A DNA stretch of 7,156 bases from Candidatus Omnitrophota bacterium (lineage in GTDB: Bacteria; Omnitrophota; Gorgyraeia; 2-01-FULL-45-10). Positions 1-6,798 of the stretch are shown here, piece by piece. A model generated the notes under the pieces. That model searched no databases. It was not told the origin of the DNA and was given only the letters and a program-made list of their open reading frames with translations. Position numbers and translations under genes: made by a program. How positions within the stretch are numbered: the first letter of the stretch is position 1; the number at the start of each line of letters is the position of its first letter. The DNA is taken from positions 23,477 through 30,632 of the forward strand of contig PLLI01000060.1 in assembly GCA_003140915.1 (NCBI GenBank). Reading direction: 5' to 3'.

Positions 1-1
1 C

Positions 2-886
2 GGCAAAGAAGATAAAGAGACGAAAGAAGCACGTCAGATCATGGCCGACCTCGATGGAGTAGGCAACACAACAAAAGCCATCACAAAGGGGGTCGCGATC
101 GGTTCGGCGGTCATCGCGGCTGTAGCTTTATTTGGTTCATACATGGTCGACGTGAGCAAAGTCCAGGCCGCTTTAGGTATACTGCCTGCCGATCAGCTCA
201 ATTCAATAGGCATACGCGTTTCAGTCCCTCAAGTATTTGTGGGAATGCTGATAGGCGGGGCTATACCGTGGTTATTCTCGGCGTTCAGTATCCAAGCGGT
301 AGCTAGAGCTGCTTCATTGATCGTTCATGAAGTCAGGCGCCAGTTCAAGCTCGGTGTTCTGGAAGGCAAAATTAAACCTGATTATAAACAGGCCGTGGCC
401 ATATCCACTACAGCGGCTCAAAAAGAGCTGGTGGGCCTTGCTATAATATGCATCGTCTCTCCGATAGTAGTCGGGCTAGTCCTACAGGTTGAAGCGCTCG
501 GGGGATTCTTAGCAGGCATAATCCTTTCAGGTCAACTGCTGGCAGTATTTATGTCTAATTCGGGCGGAGCATGGGATAACGCCAAGAAGACTATCGAAGA
601 CGAAATACGGGACATTGCGAAGAATACCGGCAAAGGCTCTGAGCGGCACAAGGCAGCTGTAGTAGGCGACACGGTCGGCGATCCACTCAAGGATACTGCC
701 GGTCCGGCACTGAACCCGATGATAAAAGTCGTTAACCTCGTCTCCGTAATAATAGCGCCCATAGTCGTTCAGTATAATAAACTCGGGATCGGCGGATGGA
801 TAGTAGTTTCGTTACTTTGCGCGTCGCTCGTCTGGGCGATAATGAAGTCGAAGAGGACCGCGCCCGATATCGCTGTGGCGAAGTAA
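2..886 (+). CDS. hppA: Membrane-bound ion-translocating pyrophosphatase, C-terminal part (5'-truncated by window edge)
   Basis: This is the 3' part of a membrane pyrophosphatase, an integral membrane enzyme that hydrolyses cytoplasmic PPi and pumps H+ (or Na+) outward. The frame is open from nt 2 and the ATG at nt 41 is internal: the residues before it (KEARQI) belong to the conserved stretch leading into GVGNTTKAITKG. Family motifs in view are GNTTKAITKG (nt 62-91), SNSGGAWDNAKK (nt 554-589) and GDTVGDPLKDTAGPALN (nt 665-715), the last carrying conserved Asp/Lys residues that bind Mg-PPi. Several hydrophobic helices lie between them, and the protein ends in a helix followed by a short basic tail. 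About 294 residues are visible of a family usually 660-800 long. Lys and Thr in GNTTKAIT are the residues known to mark K+-independent enzymes (K+-dependent ones have Ala/Gly), so a K+-independent, probably H+-pumping type is inferred. The residues that set H+ versus Na+ preference lie upstream, out of view. No frameshift is seen. Confidence 0.97.
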   Translation, partial: GKEDKETKEARQIMADLDGVGNTTKAITKGVAIGSAVIAAVALFGSYMVDVSKVQAALGILPADQLNSIGIRVSVPQVFVGMLIGGAIPWLFSAFSIQAVARAASLIVHEVRRQFKLGVLEGKIKPDYKQAVAISTTAAQKELVGLAIICIVSPIVVGLVLQVEALGGFLAGIILSGQLLAVFMSNSGGAWDNAKKTIEDEIRDIAKNTGKGSERHKAAVVGDTVGDPLKDTAGPALNPMIKVVNLVSVIIAPIVVQYNKLGIGGWIVVSLLCASLVWAIMKSKRTAPDIAVAK

Positions 887-895
887 CCAAAATTT

Positions 896-904
896 TGTTA
901 TAAT
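896..904 (+). promoter_or_regulatory. Predicted extended -10 promoter (TGTTATAAT) for the complex operon, possibly leaderless
   Basis: In the 24-bp gap after hppA, nt 896-904 read TGTTATAAT, a perfect match to the bacterial extended -10 consensus (TGn-TATAAT). Six bases separate it from the A of the ATG at 911, so a sigma70-type start at +1 would fall on or next to that A and give a leaderless mRNA. The -35 position at 17-bp spacing (nt 876-881, TGGCGA) matches the consensus at only 3 of 6 bases, which extended -10 promoters tolerate. There is no Shine-Dalgarno sequence before the ATG, which fits leaderless translation. The motif could be chance in AT-rich DNA, and readthrough from hppA is also possible. 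Confidence 0.5.
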
Positions 905-910
905 AATCAA

Positions 911-2347
911 ATGGAAAATTATTATCTATTAGGCTGTATTTTCATACCGGTACTTGGGTCATTTCTCCTTCCCGTTATCGGCAGGGCATCAGAGTTTGCC
1001 CGGAACCTGACAGCGCTTATAATGGTTTCGGCATCTTTGGTATTTTCGATCCTTCTCGCAGGGCCCGTCCTCGCAGGCCGCGTCATAACTATAAGCCACG
1101 AATTGCCGCTCGGATTCAATTTCATCCTGACTGCCGACGCCCTTGCCGTATTCATGGCGATCGTCTCATCGCTCGTAGGCGCCATAATAGTCCTTTATTC
1201 ATTCGATTACATAAATCATTACGGCAACCGTAATGAGTATTATCTAATGGTAACGCTATTTCTCGGCTCGATGATGGGATTGGTATATTCAGGCAACCTG
1301 ATACTTCTTTATCTATTCTGGGAGATCACGGCGATCGCAAGCTGGAGGCTCATAGGATTTTTCCGGGAAAAAGAATATGTCCTGAAGGCTGACAAGGCGT
1401 TCCTGGTAACGGTATTCGGCGCGCTTCTGATGCTTTTGGGCTTCATCTATATATATCAAATTACCGGCTCGTTCGATCTACCTGTCATAAAGGCGGCCTT
1501 TAAGACGAATCCGGTACCTGATATTGTCGTCATCCTCATACTCGTCGGAATACTTTCGAAGTCCGCGACATTGCCGTTCCACACGTGGCTGCCGGATGCC
1601 GGCGTCGCGCCGTCGCCCGTGACGGCATTGCTGCACGCGGCCGTCCTCGTCAAGATCGGCGTCTATGTTTTCGCGAGACTATTCATCGCGACTTTCACGA
1701 TCGGCCAGATATGGCATACGGTGGTACCGGTAATAGCGGCTGTGAGCGCGCTCGTATCGGCCGGCGCAGCGCTCGTCGAAACGGACATGAAACGCATAAT
1801 CGCGTATTCGACGGTAAGTCAGATCGGCTTCATACTTCTCGGGTTTGCAGTGGGTAACGAGATAGGATGCGCCGGGGCGCTCCTCTTCATATTGATGCAC
1901 GGGCTCGCCAAAGGCGGGCTATTTTTATGCGCAGGTATCGTAGAGCAGAATACAAAGACAAAAGATATAACCAAGATGGGCGGGCTCTTCGCTACCATGC
2001 CGGTGACCGCGCTTTCGTTCCTGGGATGCGCCTTCTCGGTAATGGGCATACCGCCGTTCGGAGGGTTCTTCAGTAAATATCTGGTATTTTCAGGCGCGGC
2101 CAATAGCGGCAATATGTGGATAACGCTCACTTTCTTGGCCGGAGCTTTTCTGACGATAATATATCTTTTCAGGATATTCAATCTCATATTTTTAGGCGAC
2201 GCGCAAAAGCCGCCCGCCAGGGAAGGATCCAGGGTGATGGTCATATCCGTCGCGGCCCTTGCGATACTTTCGATAGCCGGAGGCATCCTGATAAAATTTC
2301 CTTCGGATTTTGTTCAGATAGCGGTCAAACAGATGATGGGGATTTAA
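911..2347 (+). CDS. Antiporter-like proton-conducting membrane subunit 1 (NuoL/M, MrpA/HyfB family)
   Basis: A 478-residue polytopic membrane protein (about 14 helices) of the proton-conducting transporter family that forms the pumping modules of complex I, group 4 hydrogenases and Mrp antiporters. Visible family residues are Glu138 in TM5 (LFWEITAIASW), Lys217 in TM7 before PFHTWLPDAG, His242 and Lys248 in TM8 (ALLHAAVLVKIGVY), the ETDMKRIIAYSTVSQIG segment (residues 290-306), His330/Lys334 in TM11 (LMHGLAKGG) and Lys389 near TM12 (GFFSKY). The TM8 His and PSPVTALLHAA pattern is NuoL-like, but the protein stops after TM14 and lacks the long NuoL lateral helix, so its length is nearer NuoM/MrpD. 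An unusual Arg146 follows TM5 (SWRLIGF). ATG 911 is chosen because it opens the first hydrophobic helix and follows the hppA stop by 24 bp; it has no Shine-Dalgarno. The next gene starts 1 bp after its stop. Which complex it belongs to is inferred from its neighbours. Confidence 0.93.
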   Translation: MENYYLLGCIFIPVLGSFLLPVIGRASEFARNLTALIMVSASLVFSILLAGPVLAGRVITISHELPLGFNFILTADALAVFMAIVSSLVGAIIVLYSFDYINHYGNRNEYYLMVTLFLGSMMGLVYSGNLILLYLFWEITAIASWRLIGFFREKEYVLKADKAFLVTVFGALLMLLGFIYIYQITGSFDLPVIKAAFKTNPVPDIVVILILVGILSKSATLPFHTWLPDAGVAPSPVTALLHAAVLVKIGVYVFARLFIATFTIGQIWHTVVPVIAAVSALVSAGAALVETDMKRIIAYSTVSQIGFILLGFAVGNEIGCAGALLFILMHGLAKGGLFLCAGIVEQNTKTKDITKMGGLFATMPVTALSFLGCAFSVMGIPPFGGFFSKYLVFSGAANSGNMWITLTFLAGAFLTIIYLFRIFNLIFLGDAQKPPAREGSRVMVISVAALAILSIAGGILIKFPSDFVQIAVKQMMGI

Positions 2348-2348
2348 G

Positions 2349-4181
2349 ATGCCTGGACACGCGATATTATTTCCTATAATAATACCTTTAATAACGGCGC
2401 TTGCGGTCCTATTTGTACCTAAAAGGGCCGGTTGGGCCAAAGAGATCGTCTCCGTGGCCGGGACTGCCTTAAATTTCTTTGCCGCCATAATACTCTTCAG
2501 ATCCAATCTCAATTTTTCAATACCCTGGTCGGGCTTCGGCATAGACCTCTCGCTTCGATTATACCAGTTCAGCGCATTCATCATCCTTGCAGTGGCAGGC
2601 TTCGCATTTTTAGTGACCTTATATTCTACCGCCTCGCTGCACGCAAAAAATTATGCAAAGCAGTTTTACGTATATTTGCTATTGACGTTCTGCATGGTTA
2701 ACGGCGCCGTCCTTTCGGACAACCTCATCGTCATGCTATTTTTCTGGGAGGGCACACTCCTCACTCTATTCGGCATGATCGCGATAGGGAATAAGAACGC
2801 CTTTAAGACCGCAACTAAAGCCTTTATCATCGTAGGGGTCTGTGATCTATGTATGATGACAGGCATGGCCATTACAGCGCACCTCGCAGGCACGCTTACT
2901 ATTTCGCAGATAGCCATCACGACCGGTGGGCTGGGCGGGCTCGCATTCATCCTGCTGGTGATAGGCGCGATATCGAAGGCGGGCTCGATGCCGTTCCACA
3001 GTTGGATCCCTGACGCCGCGATCGATGCGCCGCTGCCTTTCATGGCGATACTGCCTGCGGCCCTGGAAAAACTCCTCGGCATATACTTCCTGACGAGGAT
3101 ATCTCTGGACATGTTCAAGCTCGACGTCCATTCGTGGGCGAGTACGACGCTCATGACGATAGGTGCTATCACGATAGTCCTGGCAGTAATGATGGCACTT
3201 GTTCAGAAGGACTATAAGAGACTTTTGTCCTACCACGCGATAAGCCAGGTCGGATACATGATACTGGGTATAGGCACCCTTGTCCCGGTCGGGATTGTCG
3301 GCGGGCTTTTTCACATGATCAACAATGCGCTCTACAAGAGCTGCCTCTTCTTGACAGGCGGTTCGGTCGAGAAACAGGCAGGCACGACAGACCTCGCAAA
3401 ACTGGGCGGCCTGAGGCGGAAGATGCCGATAACGTTCACATGTTTCCTTATCGCGGCCGCATCCATATCCGGAGTCCCGCCTTTTAACGGGTTTTTCTCG
3501 AAAGAACTTATCTATGATGGGGCATTAGAGAGAGGCTTGATATTTTATATCGCGGCGATCGCAGGGTCATTTCTTACAGCCGCATCCTTTCTAAAACTTG
3601 GCCATGCCGCCTATTTAGGAAAAGGCCAGAGCAAGACGGATGTCAAAGAGGCGCCTGTCAGGATGCTCATTCCGATGATAGTGATAGCGTTAACGTGCGT
3701 TCTCTTCGGCCTCTGGAACGCGCTTCCGCTCAAAGGTCTCATTCAGCCTGTATTAGGTGAGCGGCTCGAAGGCCATAATTTCGCGGGATTGCCGTCAAAT
3801 GCCTTACTCGTGATCATCACGGTAGTGGTACTGGCTCTGGCTCTATTAAATCATATTTACGGAGTGAGAAAGTCCGGAAAGGCCATAGGTGCGTCAGACC
3901 ATATACGCCATGCTCCTGTTCTCGACAGCATATACGATAGGGCAGAGAAACGGTTCTTTGACCCTTATAATATAGGCCTACATATAGTAAATCTCTTTTC
4001 GCGGATAGCGTCCTGGCTCGACAAGGCAATAGACTGGGTTTACAACGTTATGGTCGTCAGGACTATGTATGCCATCACGGGCGCGATTAGAAAGCTCCAC
4101 ACCGGCAATTACAGCTCATACATACTTTGGTCGATAGGAGCAATGGTTTTAATAGTGATATTTTTGATCCGCTCAATTTAA
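2349..4181 (+). CDS. Antiporter-like proton-conducting membrane subunit 2, long NuoL-type with C-terminal extension
   Basis: A 610-residue membrane protein, close to the length of NuoL (about 613 in E. coli). The antiporter core shows Glu134 in TM5 (LFFWEGTLL), Lys210 in TM7 ahead of MPFHSWIPDA, Lys287/Lys290 with YHAISQVGYM, His322 (GGLFHMINNALYKS) and Lys385 (FFSKEL). In TM8 the residue aligned with the usual His is Pro236, followed by Glu240-Lys241 (ILPAALEKLLGIY). After about residue 510 comes a tail with DSIYDRAEKRFFDPYN, an amphipathic stretch (about 550-570) and a final helix (about 590-608). This resembles the NuoL lateral-helix region that clamps neighbouring pump modules, so it is the likely distal or clamping pump subunit. 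ATG 2349 lies 1 bp after the previous stop, with a GGGG run 7 bases upstream as a weak ribosome site, and translational coupling is likely. Function as an ion channel is family knowledge; the ion (H+ or Na+) cannot be read here. Confidence 0.93.
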   Translation: MPGHAILFPIIIPLITALAVLFVPKRAGWAKEIVSVAGTALNFFAAIILFRSNLNFSIPWSGFGIDLSLRLYQFSAFIILAVAGFAFLVTLYSTASLHAKNYAKQFYVYLLLTFCMVNGAVLSDNLIVMLFFWEGTLLTLFGMIAIGNKNAFKTATKAFIIVGVCDLCMMTGMAITAHLAGTLTISQIAITTGGLGGLAFILLVIGAISKAGSMPFHSWIPDAAIDAPLPFMAILPAALEKLLGIYFLTRISLDMFKLDVHSWASTTLMTIGAITIVLAVMMALVQKDYKRLLSYHAISQVGYMILGIGTLVPVGIVGGLFHMINNALYKSCLFLTGGSVEKQAGTTDLAKLGGLRRKMPITFTCFLIAAASISGVPPFNGFFSKELIYDGALERGLIFYIAAIAGSFLTAASFLKLGHAAYLGKGQSKTDVKEAPVRMLIPMIVIALTCVLFGLWNALPLKGLIQPVLGERLEGHNFAGLPSNALLVIITVVVLALALLNHIYGVRKSGKAIGASDHIRHAPVLDSIYDRAEKRFFDPYNIGLHIVNLFSRIASWLDKAIDWVYNVMVVRTMYAITGAIRKLHTGNYSSYILWSIGAMVLIVIFLIRSI

Positions 4182-4185
4182 GATT

Positions 4186-4191
4186 GGAGGA
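4186..4191 (+). promoter_or_regulatory. Shine-Dalgarno GGAGGA that fixes the GTG start at 4198
   Basis: GGAGGA at nt 4186-4191 is the strongest ribosome binding site in the window and lies 6 bases before GTG 4198, the optimal distance. The first in-frame ATG (nt 4210) would be 18 bases away, which is too far. The GTG is therefore preferred. The site fills most of the 16-bp gap after the preceding gene. Confidence 0.8.
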
Positions 4192-4197
4192 ATTTTA

Positions 4198-5637
4198 GTG
4201 CCGTCGTTAATGATCTTGATACCGCTTTTCGGAGTGATCATCCTGAACCTTGTCTTCGCCAGCAATGACAAGATGAAGAGGGCCGCGTTCTGGTTCGCCC
4301 TCGCGCTCTTCATTTCACAGATAGCAGTCGCTATATTTCATCATCCCATCTTCTGGAACAATTCTCTCAAGCCGCTCGACTCGTTCTTCAAGGTCAGCTT
4401 CTTCGTCGATCACCTGAGCTTCATAATGTTCATCTGCATAGGCATGGTTTCGATAGCGAGCCTCTTTGTCGCGAAATATACTATAACCGAAGAGGGGGGC
4501 AGGTTCAAATTCATAAATCTGCTTATCCTGGCATCGCTGGGTATGAGCGGTATCATCATGGTGAAAGATATCTTCTCGCTCTACGTCTTCATGGAGATAA
4601 CGGCGGTCTCGTCGTTCCTTCTGATCGCTTACCCGAAAAGCCTTGAATCGCTCGAAGGAGCGTTCAAATACCTCATCCTCTCAGCGGTAGCGACAGTCCT
4701 GATGTTGTCGGCCATAGGCATATTGCTTCTTGCCTCGGGCGGCACATCTTTCTTCGCCATTGCAAGCGGCATCGCAGAGGCGCGTAACTCCTCACTCATC
4801 GTATTCGCCATCGGGCTCTTCATCTGCGGGTTATTCATCAAAGGCGGGCTCGTTCCTTTTCACGGATGGCTGCCGGACGCATATACTGCGGCTCCCGCTT
4901 CCGTATCGGTATTATTGGCCGGGGTCGTTACGAAGGCCGCCGGCATATATACGATGATCCGCATAGTAACATCGTTATTTCCGTACAACCAACCCGTCAA
5001 TAATGTCCTGATGCTCGTCGGAACAATCTCAATATTCGTGGGCGCCATCGTTGCCATCGGCCAGGATAATTTCAAGCGCATGCTCGCGTATTCAAGCATA
5101 AGCCAGATGGGATATATAATATTGGGCCTCGGAACAGGGACAGGACTCGGTATCGCGGGCGCGGTCTTCCATCTCTTTAATCACTCTGTCTTCAAATCGC
5201 TTCTTTTCGTAAATTCAGCCGCTGTAGAAAAAGAGACCGGCACCTGCGATATGAACAAGCTGGGCGGGATCTCTCAAAAGATGCCGGTCACGGGCGCTAC
5301 GTCCGTCATAGCGTTTCTTTCTACCTGCGGGATCCCTCCGCTATCCGGGTTCTGGTCGAAGATCATAATCGTCATTGCCTTGTGGCAGACGAGCCATTAC
5401 GCTTACGCCTGTCTGGCGGTCCTGGCGAGCATCATCACTCTGGCATATTTCCTTTCGATGCAGCGCCGTGTATTCTTCGGCAAACTAAGGAGCGGCCTCG
5501 AGGGCCTGAAAGAGGCGGACAGGGGAGTCCTTGCGGTTTCGATAATCTTGGCGGCAATAACTATAGGCGTCGGGGTATTCTTTCCGTTCTTTTTTAACAT
5601 CTTTATACTGCCAGTAAAAGAAATATTGGTAAGGTGA
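4198..5637 (+). CDS. Antiporter-like proton-conducting membrane subunit 3 (NuoN/MrpD-like)
   Basis: A 479-residue polytopic protein of the same pump family, most like NuoN/MrpD. It shows Glu133 in TM5 (YVFMEITAVSSF), Lys215 in TM7 (GLFIKGGLVPFHGWLPDAY), the NuoN/MrpD-style TM8 segment with Lys246 in place of His (VLLAGVVTKAAGIY), DNFKRMLAYSSISQMGY (290-306), His325 (AVFHLFNHSVFKS) and Lys388 (GFWSKI). About 14 helices are expected, with no lateral extension; the tail ends soon after the last helix. It starts at GTG, chosen from the ideally placed GGAGGA. Its stop overlaps the GTG of the next gene by 4 bases (GTGA). Beside two other antiporter genes it makes a three-pump set, the number in complex I. 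It is less likely to be a stand-alone Mrp antiporter component, because a NuoB-like gene follows in the same unit. Confidence 0.93.
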   Translation: MPSLMILIPLFGVIILNLVFASNDKMKRAAFWFALALFISQIAVAIFHHPIFWNNSLKPLDSFFKVSFFVDHLSFIMFICIGMVSIASLFVAKYTITEEGGRFKFINLLILASLGMSGIIMVKDIFSLYVFMEITAVSSFLLIAYPKSLESLEGAFKYLILSAVATVLMLSAIGILLLASGGTSFFAIASGIAEARNSSLIVFAIGLFICGLFIKGGLVPFHGWLPDAYTAAPASVSVLLAGVVTKAAGIYTMIRIVTSLFPYNQPVNNVLMLVGTISIFVGAIVAIGQDNFKRMLAYSSISQMGYIILGLGTGTGLGIAGAVFHLFNHSVFKSLLFVNSAAVEKETGTCDMNKLGGISQKMPVTGATSVIAFLSTCGIPPLSGFWSKIIIVIALWQTSHYAYACLAVLASIITLAYFLSMQRRVFFGKLRSGLEGLKEADRGVLAVSIILAAITIGVGVFFPFFFNIFILPVKEILVR

Positions 5638-6137
5638 ATATGAACATAAACTTAACGTTTTTGATATTGACGATTATCGCCGCATTGTGGTCGGTGATGG
5701 GCAGGAGCCTTCTAAAGGCGACGATAGGCCTGGCAGCAACGAGTGCCCTCATATCCATACTCATATTCAGGCTGGACTCACCCCTGGCAGCGGTCTTTGA
5801 GCTCTCGGTCTGCACGGGGCTCATAACCGCGGTATTCGTCAGCACGATAAGCCTCACAAAGCCCCTGACTCATAAAGAGATACTGCAGGCATCGAAGGAC
5901 CGATTCAAGAGATATTGGTATCTGCCCGTGATCCTTGTGGTCATCGGTATCGCACTCGTCCTGCTGAAAGTAAGGCAGGATTTCATAATGGCGCCGGTCC
6001 CGGCATTGCAGCAGGATGTCCGGGATGTGTTGTGGAATTTTAGGCGGCTCGACATCCTGGGCCAGGTTATCATCCTGCTCGCTGGTGCGCTGGGAGTCGT
6101 AATATTATTCGAGGAGAATAAACGAAATGAACGCTAA
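5634..6137 (+). CDS. NuoJ-like / MbhD-MbhE-like membrane subunit
   Basis: A 167-residue protein with about five helices (roughly residues 6-22, 28-46, 52-74, 95-112 and 139-159), the layout of NuoJ. In complex I, NuoJ links the antiporter row to the quinone or catalytic site through its TM3. Here TM3 reads FELSVCTGLITAVFV: Gly62 of the NuoJ YxGA element is kept, but Tyr is replaced by Cys60, and the ITAVFV part resembles Mrp/MbhD proteins. The last helix, after RRLDILGQVIILLAGALG, resembles the MbhE/F or MnhB-type partner. The protein therefore looks like an MbhD plus MbhE equivalent in one chain. The start is either GTG 5634, overlapping the previous stop, or ATG 5640, with AAGG at 5631-5634 as ribosome site 5 bases before it; the two differ by two residues and the sequence does not settle it. 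The end overlaps the next gene by 11 bp. Confidence 0.85.
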   Translation: MNMNINLTFLILTIIAALWSVMGRSLLKATIGLAATSALISILIFRLDSPLAAVFELSVCTGLITAVFVSTISLTKPLTHKEILQASKDRFKRYWYLPVILVVIGIALVLLKVRQDFIMAPVPALQQDVRDVLWNFRRLDILGQVIILLAGALGVVILFEENKRNER

Positions 6138-6447
6138 CAGCTGGCAATTATTCAGCACCTTCGGCTTCTTTATCATATTATTATTTGCGTGCGGGGCATA
6201 TTGCCTCGTCGTTACCCGCAACATGATACGCGCCATAATAGGTATCGAGTTATTGATAAAGGCCGTGACGCTTCTCATAATCTTAGCCGGGAAGATCACC
6301 GGCCGGACGTCTTTGGCCCAGGGCCTCGTCATGACCATCATCGTCATCGAGGTCGTTATCGCGGCCACGGCTGCAGGCATCGCGTTATGGGTATTCCGGC
6401 ACACCGATTCTTTGGACGTGCGAAGCCTGAGGAGCCTGAAAGGTTAA
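6127..6447 (+). CDS. nuoK: NuoK-like membrane subunit (MrpC/MbhG family)
   Basis: A 106-residue, three-helix protein matching NuoK (about 100 residues). The two buried glutamates that define NuoK are both present: Glu41 in TM2 (GIELLIKAV, equivalent to E. coli Glu36) and Glu75 in TM3 (TIIVIEVVIAATAAGIAL, equivalent to Glu72). The AQGLVMT stretch before TM3 is also typical. Keeping Glu75 argues for NuoK-like charge relay rather than MrpC, which lacks it. These carboxylates form part of the hydrophilic axis linking the J-type subunit to the antiporter modules. ATG 6127 lies inside the end of the preceding gene (11-bp overlap), with GAGGAG at 6111-6116, 10 bases upstream, as ribosome site. The C-terminus is a short basic tail (RSLRSLKG). 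The symbol is by homology; the complex may be a hydrogenase rather than complex I. Confidence 0.92.
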   Translation: MNANSWQLFSTFGFFIILLFACGAYCLVVTRNMIRAIIGIELLIKAVTLLIILAGKITGRTSLAQGLVMTIIVIEVVIAATAAGIALWVFRHTDSLDVRSLRSLKG

Positions 6448-6459
6448 AGGTATATACAA

Positions 6460-6792
6460 ATGAACCATATTTTGTTAACGCCCCCTGTAGCATTCATGAT
6501 AGTGCTCGCCGCGATGCTCGGCTTTTCAAGACTATTATCGATGCTTTCGGCCAGGCCGAAGACGCGCGAGGCGGGTACGGAGAAATCATACGCGTGCGGC
6601 GAGGATGTGCCGACAAATATGATGCAGCCGGACTATAGCCAGTTTTTCCCGTTCGCGTTTTTCTTTACCCTTTTGCACGTTTTCACACTGACCATAGCGA
6701 CCGTCCCGTCGCTTTCGGGCGGGTCGTTCGTGATAGCGGCTATATATATTTTAGCGGCCATAACCGGCCTGGTGATACTTTTCAGGAGATAG
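6460..6792 (+). CDS. Small NuoA(ND3)-like membrane subunit with altered TM2 acidic motif
   Basis: A 110-residue protein with three hydrophobic helices (about 8-29, 62-82 and 89-108), the size and topology of NuoA/ND3. In the TM1-TM2 loop it has SYACGEDVP (residues 43-51), resembling the YECG motif of NuoA/ND3, whose Cys sits near the quinone site. TM2 begins FFPFAFFFTLLHVF, similar to the F/L-rich start of NuoA TM2. However, the Asp and Glu of the FDVE motif fall on His73 and Phe75 in a gapless alignment, so both conserved acids are missing. It sits between nuoK and the NuoB-like gene, whereas NuoA is normally next to NuoB in complex I operons, and this supports the call. ATG 6460 has AAAGG about 9 bases upstream. 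It could also be a group 4 hydrogenase small subunit of uncertain name (MbhI-like). The family call is moderate; the altered motif is seen directly. Confidence 0.72.
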   Translation: MNHILLTPPVAFMIVLAAMLGFSRLLSMLSARPKTREAGTEKSYACGEDVPTNMMQPDYSQFFPFAFFFTLLHVFTLTIATVPSLSGGSFVIAAIYILAAITGLVILFRR

Positions 6793-6798
6793 CGAGAA

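Noticed and set aside
41..886. ATG at nt 41 as the true start of a short pyrophosphatase-like protein
   Set aside because: The frame is open from nt 2 and the residues before the ATG belong to the conserved family stretch leading into GVGNTT; the gene simply enters from the left edge.
887..910. Rho-independent terminator after hppA
   Set aside because: The only palindrome (CAAAATTTTG) is AT-only in its core, has no loop and no following T-tract, so it would not form a stable terminator hairpin.
1819..2286. Antisense open frame of about 155 codons inside the first antiporter gene
   Set aside because: Low-complexity, basic and proline-rich translation with no family motif; it mirrors the codon pattern of the strongly supported + strand gene.
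2666..3314. Two long overlapping antisense open frames inside the second antiporter gene
   Set aside because: They overlap each other in different frames and lie fully within a gene with clear conserved motifs; neither has recognisable domains.
911..5637. Mrp-type Na+/H+ antiporter operon
   Set aside because: The tandem antiporter genes and small subunits resemble Mrp, but the NuoK glutamates, the NuoA-like gene and especially the CxxC NuoB/MbhJ gene in the same unit point to a redox-driven complex.
6448..6459. TATATA before the NuoA-like gene as a promoter -10 element
   Set aside because: It sits in a 12-bp gap inside a compact operon, has no -35 or TGn support, and AAAGG just upstream explains the spacing as a ribosome site.
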